A stretch of 43,699 nt of DNA from an uncultured Atopobiaceae bacterium (GCA_947625235.1 CANQNP010000007.1:1-43699), one strand, 5' to 3'. Counted from the stretch's first letter, positions 31,479 to 40,248 are shown. Numbers and translations are program-made. Notes: generated by a model from the letters alone, not told the origin.

Positions 31479-32918
31479 ATGCCCAAGTCCTATGAGGAGT
31501 TTCGCTCGTGGATCCTCTCGCGGGTGATCGATGGGTGCGCGATCGAGGCGAAGGGCGACGACGAGATCATCCTCGCCACGGACGCCGCGGAGGCGAAGGT
31601 GACGTTCTACGAGGTGGATCCCACGCAGCCGCGCATCGTGGAGTTCCTCATCCGCCGCCCCCACCACGAGGATTCCGAGCCGATCTTCCACCTCCACTTC
31701 GAGCTCACCGACCTTCCGCGTGCCCGCGAGCTCTTCGAGGAGATGCTCGAGGTGCTCCTCGAGCAGGGCGCCCGCAAGACCGAGACCGTGCTCCTCTGCT
31801 GCACCACGGGGCTCACCACGATGATGTTCGCGGAGAAGCTCTCGCTGACCGCCGCCTCGCTCTCGCTCGGCTACACCTTCGTGGCGAAGCCCCTCGAGGA
31901 CGTCATCGAGGAGCACGGCTCCTACGCGTGCGTGATGCTCGCCCCGCAAGTGGGCTACCTGCGCAAGAAGGTGGCCGAGGCCTTCCCCGCGACGCCGGTC
32001 TTCGAGATCCCCGCGAAGATCTACGGCGCCTACGACGCCGCGGGTACGATCCGCCTCCTCCTCGACGCCCTCGACGCCACCACCCCCGATGCCCCCGACC
32101 TGCGCATCGTGCGCAAGGTCCTCGTCGACAAGCGGGTGCTCGTGATCTTCGTGAACCTCCACACGAACCGCACCACCATCCGCTACCGCCTCTACGAGGC
32201 CAACGAGGTCAAGGCATCCGGCCGCGTGGCCAAGCGCCACGTGGACTTCCGCGACGTGAGCGACCTCCTCGTATCGCTGCGCTCCACGGGCATCGACGCC
32301 GAGACCGCGGATGCCGTGGGGATCGTGGTGCCCGGGGTCGTGGACGGACTCGTGGCCACGTTCCCGCCCGATTCGGATACCACCTACGACTTCGCCGAGA
32401 TCCTCGAGCGCTATCCCGGCGCGCGCATCTTCGTGGAAAACGACGCCAACGCGGCGGCCGTCGGATGCTACGCCTCGCAAAGCCTCTACGAGAACGTGTC
32501 GCTCTACCAGCAGCAGGCGGGCCACGAGACGGGCGCCGCGGGAACGGTCATCGACGGGAGGCTCGTCAAGGGCCGACGCGGATTCGCCGGCGAGGTCGGC
32601 ATCATCCAATCGCTCTGGCCCATCGACATCGACGCCGACGACCTGCGGTGGAGCCCCGAGGCCGCCCTCAAGAGCGCGGCCGCGCACATCGTGGCCACGA
32701 GCTGCATCGCGGCGCCGGATGCGTTCTACCTCTCGTGCGATCTCGTGCCCGACATGGACGCCCTCAAAAGCGAGGTGGCCGCCCACCTGCCCGAGGGCTA
32801 TGTGCCCGACCTCGTGAAGCTCGACGACCTTCGCGAGGCCATCTTCACGGGCATGCTCGCGCTCTCCCTCCAGCGCCTCGAGGCGGAGACCATGCTCGTC
32901 ACCGTCCCGGAGGCCTAG
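31479..32918 (+). CDS. PTS EIIB (lactose/cellobiose-type) domain fused to a degenerate ROK protein
   Basis: A 479-residue protein with GGAGG before the ATG at 31479. Residues 1-100 are an unrecognised alpha/beta region. Residues 103-198 resemble a lactose/cellobiose-family EIIB: TVLLCCTTGLTT holds the phosphocysteine position (Cys108), and MLAPQVGYLRKK is the typical second motif. Residues 215-479 follow the ROK sugar-kinase/repressor fold: VVPGVVDG, VENDANAAAVG (catalytic-type Asp322) and AGTVIDGRLVKGRRGFAGEVG. The amino phosphate loop lacks its Asp (VNLHTNRTT), the cysteine zinc motif is absent, and the His after AGEVG is Ile. It is therefore more likely a sugar-status sensor than an active kinase. 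No helix-turn-helix is seen. It follows a GH13 gene. Confidence 0.75.
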   Translation: MPKSYEEFRSWILSRVIDGCAIEAKGDDEIILATDAAEAKVTFYEVDPTQPRIVEFLIRRPHHEDSEPIFHLHFELTDLPRARELFEEMLEVLLEQGARKTETVLLCCTTGLTTMMFAEKLSLTAASLSLGYTFVAKPLEDVIEEHGSYACVMLAPQVGYLRKKVAEAFPATPVFEIPAKIYGAYDAAGTIRLLLDALDATTPDAPDLRIVRKVLVDKRVLVIFVNLHTNRTTIRYRLYEANEVKASGRVAKRHVDFRDVSDLLVSLRSTGIDAETADAVGIVVPGVVDGLVATFPPDSDTTYDFAEILERYPGARIFVENDANAAAVGCYASQSLYENVSLYQQQAGHETGAAGTVIDGRLVKGRRGFAGEVGIIQSLWPIDIDADDLRWSPEAALKSAAAHIVATSCIAAPDAFYLSCDLVPDMDALKSEVAAHLPEGYVPDLVKLDDLREAIFTGMLALSLQRLEAETMLVTVPEA

Positions 32919-33853
32919 GCGCCTCCTGCCGCCTCCGCGCCCTCGCCTTCGGCGGGCCTCATCAGCACGCTCACGTCCGCGACCTCGGGGAACCGCTCCT
33001 CGAGGAGCGTCTCGGCCGAGCGCGCGATCTCGTTGGCCTCGCGAAGGGTCATGTTGGGGTCGAGGAGCACGTGGAGGTCGACGTAGACCTCGCCCTCCGT
33101 GCCGCGGCTCCGCACCTCGTCGACGCCCGCCACCCCGGCCACGCCCTCCACGACCTCGGCGACCTCGCCCGCGTCGAGGCGCGAGACGTCCGCGAGGGTG
33201 CGGTTCGCCTCGCGGAAGATCGAGATCGCCGAGGCGAGGACCGCAAACGCGACAATGAGGGAGACGAGCGCGTCGGCCGCGGGGTAGCCGAGTTGCACGA
33301 AGATGAGCGAGCAGATGACCGAGACCGACACGTAGACATCGGTCCACGTGTGCTTCGCGTCGGCGGTGAGCGATTCGGAGTGCAGCTCGCGACCCCAGCG
33401 GCCCTCCCACCACGCCACCCAGATGTTGAGCGCCATGGTGGAGAGCATGATCACATAGCTCGCCCAGTCCACCATCACGTGGCTGCCGCCCTCGAGAAGC
33501 GACGCGATGGCCTCGCGCGCGATGTCGCCCGCGGCGATGATGAGGATGACGCCGATAGCCACCGAGGCGTAGGTCTCGTACTTCGCGTGGCCGTAGGGGT
33601 GCTTCTCTGAGGGGGGCCGGCTCGCGATGGAGACGCCGGCGAGGCCGATCAGCGTGGAGCCGGCGTCGAGGAAGCTCGCAATGCCGTCGTTCGTCATCGA
33701 CATCGAGCCGCTCAGGGTGCCGTAGATGAACTTGAAGACGGCGACGACGACGTTCAGCGCGAATCCTATCCAGAGGATGCGCGTGAGCGTCCGCGCGCGC
33801 GTCGCCGCGTCAGCGTGCGGCGATGCCGTCCCACTCTCCTGCCTACGAGCCAC
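32915..33853 (-). CDS. Cation diffusion facilitator (CDF) metal exporter, copy A
   Basis: A 312-residue membrane protein with about six helices and a cytoplasmic ferredoxin-like carboxyl domain. Metal-site aspartates are Asp56 and Asp63 in TNDGIASFLD (helix 2), and the helix-5 site is DAKHTWTD. The family often has DGIHSLSD; here the His is Ala. The loop PPSEKHPYGHAKYET is characteristic. Substrate (zinc, manganese, iron) is not predictable. I start at the GTG at 33853 because GGGAGG lies 4 bases upstream. Its stop codon shares the tetranucleotide CTAG with the stop of the convergent EIIB-ROK gene. A close paralogue lies at 35009-35941. Confidence 0.87.
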   Translation of the reverse strand: MARRQESGTASPHADAATRARTLTRILWIGFALNVVVAVFKFIYGTLSGSMSMTNDGIASFLDAGSTLIGLAGVSIASRPPSEKHPYGHAKYETYASVAIGVILIIAAGDIAREAIASLLEGGSHVMVDWASYVIMLSTMALNIWVAWWEGRWGRELHSESLTADAKHTWTDVYVSVSVICSLIFVQLGYPAADALVSLIVAFAVLASAISIFREANRTLADVSRLDAGEVAEVVEGVAGVAGVDEVRSRGTEGEVYVDLHVLLDPNMTLREANEIARSAETLLEERFPEVADVSVLMRPAEGEGAEAAGGA

Positions 33854-33921
33854 TGCGCCTCCCGCTCGACGATTCACCCGTACGATATGTACCCCTGAGC
33901 GGGCCGCTGTCGCATGAAGCG

Positions 33922-34959
33922 CTAGGGCGTGACGACGACCTTGATGGAATCGGGGCCCTCCTGCGTGAGGATGGCCTCCTCCAGCTCGTCGATGCCGAAG
34001 CGGTGCGTGATGAGCTTCGACACGTCCACGAGGCCGGCGTCGAGGAGGTTCACCGCGCGCTGATGCGTATCGGGGTTGATCCTCGATCCGAAGATGCTGA
34101 GCTCCTTCGCGTACACGTCGAAGAGCGGCAGCTCGACGGTGGCATCCACCTGCGGCACGCTGAAGAGCACGACTCGACCGCACGGTCCGGCGGAATCGAT
34201 CGCCTGGCGCACGGCGCGCGGGTTGCCCACGCACTCGACGACCACATCCACGCCGTCGTCCCCCGAGATCTCGCGAAGCGTTGCCTGGAGGTCCTCGTGG
34301 ACGGGATCGATCGCAAAGTCCGCACCGAGCTCGAGGGCCACGTCGCGACGCAGCTTCACCGGCTCGGAGAGGATGACCGTGGCCGCCCCTGCCGCCTGGG
34401 CGAGCTGGCACATCATCTGCCCGAGCGTGCCGCCTCCCACCACGAGCACGGTCTCGCCGGAGCGGATTTCCGCGCGGTCGATACCGTGGATGGCGCAGGC
34501 GAGCGGCTCGGCCATCGCGGCCGCCTCGAAGCTCAGGTCCTTGGAGACGGGATAGCACTGCGTATCGGGGCAAAGCGCCATCTCGGCGAAGCCGCCGTCC
34601 ACGTTCACGCCGAGCGCGAAGAGGTGCTCGCAGCACTGCTTTTTGCCCATGCGGCAGGGCCGGCATCGCCCGCAGTAGATGTTCGGATCGAGCGTCACGT
34701 GGTCGCCCGGCTCCACGACCTCGACCGCGGAGCCCACCCGCACCACGCGACCGGAGAACTCATGGCCGAGGACCACGGGCGGCGTCACCTCGGCCGATCC
34801 CCGTTCCCCGTGGTAGATGTGCACGTCCGTGCCGCAGACGCCGCAGGCGCGCACCTCGACGAGCACCTCGTGGGGCCTGAGCTCGCCGAACTCCATCTCG
34901 CGCACCTCGAAGACGGGATCTGCCTCCGCCCCAAGGAAAAACGCTCCCTCTGCCTTCAT
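33922..34959 (-). CDS. Zinc-dependent medium-chain alcohol/polyol dehydrogenase
   Basis: A 345-residue MDR dehydrogenase. Catalytic zinc residues: Cys42 in CGVCGTD, and His66/Glu67 in GHEFSG. Structural zinc cysteines are 96, 99, 102 and 110 (YCGRCRPCRMGKKQCC). The NAD(P)-binding loop is VVGGGTLGQM. It is closest in pattern to the sorbitol/threonine/butanediol dehydrogenase group, oxidising a secondary alcohol. GGGAGG stands before the ATG at 34959. It is flanked by two CDF transporter genes on the same strand with gaps of about 50-70 bases, but nothing ties it to metal transport beyond needing zinc. Confidence 0.88.
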   Translation of the reverse strand: MKAEGAFFLGAEADPVFEVREMEFGELRPHEVLVEVRACGVCGTDVHIYHGERGSAEVTPPVVLGHEFSGRVVRVGSAVEVVEPGDHVTLDPNIYCGRCRPCRMGKKQCCEHLFALGVNVDGGFAEMALCPDTQCYPVSKDLSFEAAAMAEPLACAIHGIDRAEIRSGETVLVVGGGTLGQMMCQLAQAAGAATVILSEPVKLRRDVALELGADFAIDPVHEDLQATLREISGDDGVDVVVECVGNPRAVRQAIDSAGPCGRVVLFSVPQVDATVELPLFDVYAKELSIFGSRINPDTHQRAVNLLDAGLVDVSKLITHRFGIDELEEAILTQEGPDSIKVVVTP

Positions 34960-35008
34960 GGGTGCCTCCCTCGCGCACGTGCCCTGCTCGTTCCTCTTCG
35001 TGGAAACC

Positions 35009-35941
35009 TTACTCCCTGCGCGGCGCACCGGGACCGAGCGCGTCCCTTCGCTCTTCCGCCACATCGGGCTCCATGTGCACGACCACGTCCGCTACCTCGG
35101 GATACACCTGCTTGATCACATCCTCCACCTCCGTGGCCCTCTCATGGGCGTCGATGAGCGGCATCTTGGGATCGAGCAGGATGTGGAGGTCCATGTAGAC
35201 CGCGCCCTCGCTGCCGCGGCTGCGCACCTCGTGGACGGAGCGCACGCCCTCGACCGTCTCCACGAGGCGCACCACCTCGGCGGACTTCAGGCGCGAGGCG
35301 TCGCCCAGCGTGCGAGAGGCCTGACGGAAGATGGAGATCGCCGAGGCGAGCACGGCGAGCGCCACGAGGAGCGAGACGACGGCGTCCGCCGCGCCGATGC
35401 CGAGCTGCACGAAGATGAGCGAGCAGATGACGGAGATCGACACGTAGGCGTCCGAGCGCGTGTGCTTCGCGTCGGCGGCGAGGACCTCGCTCTTCAAGCG
35501 CGCTCCCTGCCTGCCCTCCCAGAAGGACACGCCGAGGTTCACGATGAGCGTGCCCACCATGACGGCGTAGCTCACCCAGTCGACGAGGATCGCGCTCTCG
35601 CCGTTGACGAGCGAGCTGATGGCCTTCGTGGCGATCTCGGCCGCGGCGATGAGGAGCGCCACGCCGATCGCGGCCGAGGCGTACGTCTCGTATTTCGCGT
35701 GGCCATAGGGATGCGAGGCGTCGGGCGGCTTGGAGGCGATGCGCACGCCGAGCAAGCCCACGAGATTCGAGAAGCCGTCGAAGAAGCTCGCGATGCCGTC
35801 GTTTGCCATGGCCATGGAGCCGGAGAACGTGCCCCAGCCAAACTTCGCGAGCGCCACGAGCACGTTCAGGGCAAGGACGGCCCAGAGGATCCTCTGGACC
35901 TCCCGGTAGCGTGCGGTCGTGCCTTGCGCGGCGTTTCCCAT
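35009..35941 (-). CDS. Cation diffusion facilitator (CDF) metal exporter, copy B
   Basis: A 310-residue paralogue of the CDF protein at 32915-33853, matching it along most of its length: MANDGIASFFD (Asp48, Asp55), PPDASHPYGHAKYETYAS, DAKHTRSDAYVSISVICSLIFVQLG, and a carboxyl domain with EVRSRGSEGAVYMDLHILLDP. It has the same Ala in place of His in helix 2. The ATG at 35941 is two bases from the sbcC stop and has GAGG 7 bases upstream, so it may be transcribed with sbcDC. The pair probably arose by duplication, with the dehydrogenase gene now in between. Confidence 0.87.
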   Translation of the reverse strand: MGNAAQGTTARYREVQRILWAVLALNVLVALAKFGWGTFSGSMAMANDGIASFFDGFSNLVGLLGVRIASKPPDASHPYGHAKYETYASAAIGVALLIAAAEIATKAISSLVNGESAILVDWVSYAVMVGTLIVNLGVSFWEGRQGARLKSEVLAADAKHTRSDAYVSISVICSLIFVQLGIGAADAVVSLLVALAVLASAISIFRQASRTLGDASRLKSAEVVRLVETVEGVRSVHEVRSRGSEGAVYMDLHILLDPKMPLIDAHERATEVEDVIKQVYPEVADVVVHMEPDVAEERRDALGPGAPRRE

Positions 35942-35943
35942 GC

Positions 35944-38769
35944 CTAGACCTCGACGGTGAGCGTTGAGCCCTCGCGCCCCGAGCTCACCACGATGCGCGT
36001 GTCGATGGATTCCCGGAGCGCGTCCACGTGGCTGATGATACCCACGAGCTTGTCCTCGGGCGTGAGGCTCGTGAGCATGCGGATGGCGTTCTGGAGCGCC
36101 TCGGAATCGAGCGATCCGAAGCCCTCGTCGATGAAGAGGGTATCGAGGTGGATGCCACCGGAGTGGGCCTGCACCACGTCGGAGAGCCCGAGGGCGAGCG
36201 AGAGCGATGCCTCGAAGGATTCCCCGCCCGAGAGCGTGGCCACGTCGCGCTCCTTGCCCGTGCGGTGGTCGAGCACGGAGAGCTCGAGGCCCGATTGCTG
36301 GCGCAGGTTCCTCGCCTCGGGGCGACGCATGAGCTCGTAGCGGCCGTTGGCGATCATGGCGAGCCGACGGTTCGCCGCGGCCACCACGCGATCGAGGTAG
36401 GCCTGCTGCACGAACGTCTCGAAGGTCACCCGCGCCACGCCGGAGAGGCTCCCGTTCGCGGTGTTGGAGAGCGCGTCGACGATCGCGTGCTCGTCGAGGA
36501 GCTTCCGGTAGCGGCGAAGCCATCCCTTGAACTCAACCGTGGCGCGCGCGTTCGTGGCAAGGCGCGCCTTCACCGCGTCGCGCCTGAGGGCGAGTGCCCG
36601 CTGCGCCCCCGAAAGCTCGCCACGCTTCGCCTCGAGCTCCGCGACGTCTCGCTCGGGAATCTCGGCGAGCACCTGGCCTTGCGCCTCCACCCTTGCCCGC
36701 GCGCTCCCAAGCTCCGTCGAAGCCGCCGAGAAGGCCTCCTTCGCCTTTGCGCGCAGGTCCTCGATCTCGCCGAGGCGCCTCTTGGCTGCGGCGATCGCGG
36801 CATTCGCCTCGGAGAGGTCTTTCGCGGGGAGGCCCTTTTCGAGCGTCTCCACACGAGCTCGCGCGCGCTCCCTCGCCCGCGCGAGTTCCTGGGCGCGCTG
36901 GTCGATGTCCTCTTTGGCGCGGCTCGCCCGCTGGATCAACTCCTCCAAGCGCGTCGCGTGGGCGATTGCGCGCTCGCGTGCGCTGCATTGCGCGGCGAGG
37001 TGCCCTATCTGGCCTTCCTTCGCGGTCATTGCCCTATCGAGCGTCTCGAGGGACTGCGCGAGGGCGTCCGCGCTTCCATGCCGCTCGATGAAGTGCTCGC
37101 ACGCTTCTCGCGCCGCCGCCGCGAGCGCGGCCGCCTCCCCCGCCTCCTTCGATGCCGACGCGGCTTTTTGCGCCTCTCGCTCGGAGGCTTCGTGGGCGGC
37201 ATCGACCTCGGCCTCGCTTGGACACTCCGCCGATCGCTCGGCGGGAGCGGGGTGCTCGAGCGAGCCGCACACGGGGCAGGGCTCGCCAGGCTTGAGCTCG
37301 CCGGCGAGGATGCCCGCCTGCTCGTCGAGGAAGCGGCGCTCGAGCGCGTGGAAGGTCGCGCGCGCCGCGTCCGCGCGATCCCGCGCATGCCCATAGGACG
37401 AGACGGCCCGCGTGTGCGCGGCTTGAGCGGCGCACTGCCTCGCCTCGAGCTCCCCGAGCTCGCGCTGCCACCCAATCGCCCGATCGCGCTCCTCGACGAG
37501 CGCGCCCAGCTCCGCCTCGGCCTGGGCGTGCGCGGCAAGCGCCCCCTCGAGCTCGCTCGCGCGAGATCTCAGCGCCCCTGCCTCCTCGCGCGCGACGGAG
37601 AGTGCTCCATCGAGCGTGGAGGGGCGCCCTGCGCCTTCGGAAGCCAGAGCGGACCCGCCCAGCTCCCGCGCGAGGTCGCTCCGCACCGCCTCGAGTTCCT
37701 CGCCGAGGGCACGCCCCTGCGCCTCGAATTCGGAGAGCCTTCCTCGAGCCTGCTCGAGATCTGCCAGGCTTTCGAGCGAGGCCTCGAGCGTGCGCACGCG
37801 AAGGCCGAGCTCCAAGGCCTCGGAGGCGAACCCTTCGGCCTCATCGCGCGCCCTCGTGGCGCGGGCGAGCTCCTCCTCCAGGCGCCTCGCCTGCCGTTTC
37901 GCCGAGGAGAGCTCGGAGGCCACATGCGCGCGGCGCGCCGCCTCCTTGAGCGCCTGATCCACCTCTCCCAAGGCCTTCGTGCGCTCGGCAAGCTCGGCGT
38001 CGAGCGCTTCCCGCGCGGCCTCGTCGTCAGCCTCTTGCGCCGCGAGGAGCTCGAGGAGCGCGTCGCCCTTCACCGCGGCGTGCTGCCTCAGCTCCGCGTA
38101 GTCGACGCAACGCTCCTCGCCCGTGAGCTCCACGAGCTGGAGCGTGGAGGAGATCGCCGTCTTCGCCTCGGCATCTGCCCTCGCGAGCCGCATCTGGCGA
38201 TTCTTAAGCTCGCGTTGGACTCGCTCATAGGGCTCGGTGCCGAAGAGCTCGCGGAAGATGGCGCGCCTGTTCTCCGACGAGGTGGTGAGGAGTTCGCGGA
38301 ACTTCCCCTGCGCGATCATCACGATCTGGCGGAACTGCCGGGCGTTCATCTTGAGGATGCGCGCGACGGCCTCGTTCACCGCCGTCACGCCCTCGATCTC
38401 CTTGCCATCGGGGAGCTTGAGCCACGCGAGGGGATCCTCGTGCATGGTCCCGGTGCCGCGCTTCTTGGGGCGCTCCTGCGCGGGAGAGCGCCGTATCGCG
38501 TAGCGCTCGCCCGCGTAGTCGAACTCAAGCTCCACCTCGGTGAAGACGTCGATGGGGGCGAAGTCGCTCCGCATCTGGGCCGCGGACCTTGAGGGATCCG
38601 ACGTCTCCCCGAAGAGCGCGTAGGAGATCGCATCGAAGATCGTCGTCTTCCCCGCGCCGGTGTCTCCCGTGATGAGGTAGATGCCGCGTTCGCCGAGCTC
38701 GTGGAACGGCACCTCGACCACGGAGCCGTAGGGTCCGAAGGCGCTCATCGTGAGCGTGATGGGCCTCAT
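35944..38769 (-). CDS. sbcC: Nuclease complex ATPase subunit SbcC
   Basis: A 941-residue SMC/Rad50-like ATPase which with SbcD opens hairpins and processes double-strand DNA ends. Walker A ITGDTGAGKTT is at about 34-43, and the Q-loop region IVMIAQGKFRELL follows. Long alanine/glutamate-rich coiled coils surround the zinc hook PCPVCG (Cys498, Cys501). The ABC signature ATLSGGES (Ser847) and Walker B TLFIDEGFGSLD lie near the carboxyl end. The ATG at 38769 overlaps the sbcD stop (ATGA) and has GGGGAGG upstream. The nearby large palindromes at 1298-1702 are the kind of structure SbcCD attacks when extruded, though that link is speculative. Confidence 0.95.
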   Translation of the reverse strand: MRPITLTMSAFGPYGSVVEVPFHELGERGIYLITGDTGAGKTTIFDAISYALFGETSDPSRSAAQMRSDFAPIDVFTEVELEFDYAGERYAIRRSPAQERPKKRGTGTMHEDPLAWLKLPDGKEIEGVTAVNEAVARILKMNARQFRQIVMIAQGKFRELLTTSSENRRAIFRELFGTEPYERVQRELKNRQMRLARADAEAKTAISSTLQLVELTGEERCVDYAELRQHAAVKGDALLELLAAQEADDEAAREALDAELAERTKALGEVDQALKEAARRAHVASELSSAKRQARRLEEELARATRARDEAEGFASEALELGLRVRTLEASLESLADLEQARGRLSEFEAQGRALGEELEAVRSDLARELGGSALASEGAGRPSTLDGALSVAREEAGALRSRASELEGALAAHAQAEAELGALVEERDRAIGWQRELGELEARQCAAQAAHTRAVSSYGHARDRADAARATFHALERRFLDEQAGILAGELKPGEPCPVCGSLEHPAPAERSAECPSEAEVDAAHEASEREAQKAASASKEAGEAAALAAAAREACEHFIERHGSADALAQSLETLDRAMTAKEGQIGHLAAQCSARERAIAHATRLEELIQRASRAKEDIDQRAQELARARERARARVETLEKGLPAKDLSEANAAIAAAKRRLGEIEDLRAKAKEAFSAASTELGSARARVEAQGQVLAEIPERDVAELEAKRGELSGAQRALALRRDAVKARLATNARATVEFKGWLRRYRKLLDEHAIVDALSNTANGSLSGVARVTFETFVQQAYLDRVVAAANRRLAMIANGRYELMRRPEARNLRQQSGLELSVLDHRTGKERDVATLSGGESFEASLSLALGLSDVVQAHSGGIHLDTLFIDEGFGSLDSEALQNAIRMLTSLTPEDKLVGIISHVDALRESIDTRIVVSSGREGSTLTVEV

Positions 38770-39932
38770 GGGGCAATCCTCCCCTCGTCCTCGACGAGGC
38801 ACTGCTCGAAGACCTCCTCGAGCACCGCGCGTTGCGCATCGGTGACGGGCCGCGCGTTCTGCTCCTCGAAGAATCGCTCGAAGAGCTCGAGGGGGTCGTC
38901 CTGGCCGCCACCCACCTCCACCTGGCCCAAATCCGCGTGGTGGCGCGTGCTCGCGTTCTCGACGTCCATGGCCATGAGCCTGGGAAACGTCGCCCGGAGC
39001 CGCGCGAGGGCGTCTGCCGGGGGATCGTCGTCGGTGAGGATCGCGTGGAGGTAGTCCTCGGGATCCGCCTCCGAGAGCACCTCGCTCGAGATGAGCTCCT
39101 CGAGCGGGCCCTTCACCTCGCGAAGGTCGTGCGGCGGGCGAAGCGGCATGGTCGACCATTCCACGTGGCCCTTCTCCCCGAGCTCCACCAGCACGGCGGA
39201 CTTCTCCCCCCGCGCCTCGGAGATCGAGTACTTGAGGAGCGAGCCCGCGTAGCGCGCGGTGTCCCGCCCCACGCGCTGCGGATGGTGGAGATGCCCGAGG
39301 GCCACGTAGTCGAAGTCCTCGAAGATCGCGGCATCGACCCCGTCGACGCCCCCGATGCTCGTCTCCGAATCGCTTCGCTCGGGCTCCGCGCCTCCGGCGC
39401 GCACGAACTGGTGGGCGACGAGGACATTTCGCGAAGAGGGATCCACATCCGTGGCCTCGAGCACGCGACGGAGGGCCTCCGTGTAGTCCGACCCGAAGTC
39501 CGCATCCTCGAAGAACGGGCGCACGCCACTCGGGCGCAAAAACGGCATGAGCCAGAAGCGCACCTCGCCAAACTCGTCCTCGAGCGGCACGGAGGCGAGC
39601 GCTCCGCTGAACGCGGGCGGCACATGGACCCCCTGGCGCTCGAGGAGCGTGGACGCGTAGCCCACGCGCTCGGCCGAATCGTGGTTTCCGGGGATGGCGA
39701 TCACCTCGAAGCCCCGCTCCGAGGCCTCCGTGAGCAGCCAGTCAAGAAGCGCCACCGCCTCTGCGGACGGGGTGGAGCGATCGTAGAGATCCCCCGAGAA
39801 GACGAGGGCGTCCACCTCGGCCGCCTCCGCGTCGTCGAGCAGATGCTCGAGCGTCACGCGCTGGTCCTCGAGCATGGAGAAGCCGTTCACCACCTTGCCG
39901 AGGTGGAGATCTCCCACGTGCAGGAACCTCAT
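38766..39932 (-). CDS. sbcD: Nuclease complex exonuclease subunit SbcD
   Basis: A 388-residue Mre11-like phosphoesterase. Metal-binding motifs in order: GDLHLG (Asp8, His10), FSGDLYDR, PGNHDS, VAHQFV and LGHLHHPQ. The carboxyl 100 residues form the SbcC-binding region. The ATG at 39932 has AGGGAG 7 bases upstream and opens the sbcDC pair. It is divergent from the ADH-ALDH fusion gene, with a 316-base region between them. Confidence 0.95.
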   Translation of the reverse strand: MRFLHVGDLHLGKVVNGFSMLEDQRVTLEHLLDDAEAAEVDALVFSGDLYDRSTPSAEAVALLDWLLTEASERGFEVIAIPGNHDSAERVGYASTLLERQGVHVPPAFSGALASVPLEDEFGEVRFWLMPFLRPSGVRPFFEDADFGSDYTEALRRVLEATDVDPSSRNVLVAHQFVRAGGAEPERSDSETSIGGVDGVDAAIFEDFDYVALGHLHHPQRVGRDTARYAGSLLKYSISEARGEKSAVLVELGEKGHVEWSTMPLRPPHDLREVKGPLEELISSEVLSEADPEDYLHAILTDDDPPADALARLRATFPRLMAMDVENASTRHHADLGQVEVGGGQDDPLELFERFFEEQNARPVTDAQRAVLEEVFEQCLVEDEGRIAP

Positions 39933-40116
39933 CTCACGCTCCCTCGCGCTTAATGCCGTCGCCGGGGTCCCATGGGGCCTTGCCGAGATAGTGAACCACA
40001 CGAGCCCAACAACAATTACGGACTCTAAAACCGCTGGTAGACCGCCGTCGGGAGATCTCGCGCCCACGCATCGGCGAGGCCGCTCGGAGCCGGGCGGCCC
40101 CCTATTGTTTCCGTCT

Positions 40117-40134
40117 AAGTTGCGTTTGCAACTT
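40117..40134. promoter_or_regulatory. Operator-like palindrome 1
   Basis: AAGTTGC-GTTT-GCAACTT, a perfect 7-base inverted repeat with a 4-base spacer. It lies at about -56 to -39 relative to the predicted start at 40173. Confidence 0.6.
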
Positions 40135-40160
40135 GGGACCGCACCACCCCCCAAGTTCGC

Positions 40161-40166
40161 TAGAAT
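40161..40166 (+). promoter_or_regulatory. -10 box of the ADH-ALDH gene
   Basis: TAGAAT in a GCTAGAAT context, between the two palindromes. The -35 region (around 40138-40143) has no match to TTGACA, which would fit a promoter needing an activator or one kept weak. Confidence 0.5.
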
Positions 40167-40173
40167 GCCCGAG

Positions 40174-40187
40174 GTTGAGTTTTCAAC
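40174..40187. promoter_or_regulatory. Operator-like palindrome 2
   Basis: GTTGA-GTTT-TCAAC, with the same GTTG-N-GTTT-N-CAAC core and identical spacer as the palindrome at 40117-40134. Centre-to-centre distance is 55 bases, about five helical turns. It would cover +1 to +15 of the transcript. Confidence 0.6.
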
Positions 40188-40248
40188 TAACGAAGATTCG
40201 CCTCTCCATCCATCCCCGCTCGAAGCCCATCCCTGGAGGTCCCGCAGC

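Larger units (their letters stand above)
39933..40248. promoter_or_regulatory. Divergent intergenic region, sbcD / ADH-ALDH
   Basis: 316 bases without a gene. The left half should hold the sbcDC promoter on the minus strand; I see a TTGTTG and a TATCTC but at a poor 19-base spacing. The right half holds the ADH-ALDH promoter with two palindromes, listed separately. The stretch 39991-40030 is notably AT-rich for this window. The reading frame of the fusion gene remains open through the region, but the strong GGAGG and the AcnA-like codon use begin only at 40235. Confidence 0.6.

Noticed and set aside
40021..40248. In-frame upstream extension of the ADH-ALDH protein
   Set aside because: The extension crosses the promoter and palindromes, and the strong GGAGG directly precedes the ATG at 40249.
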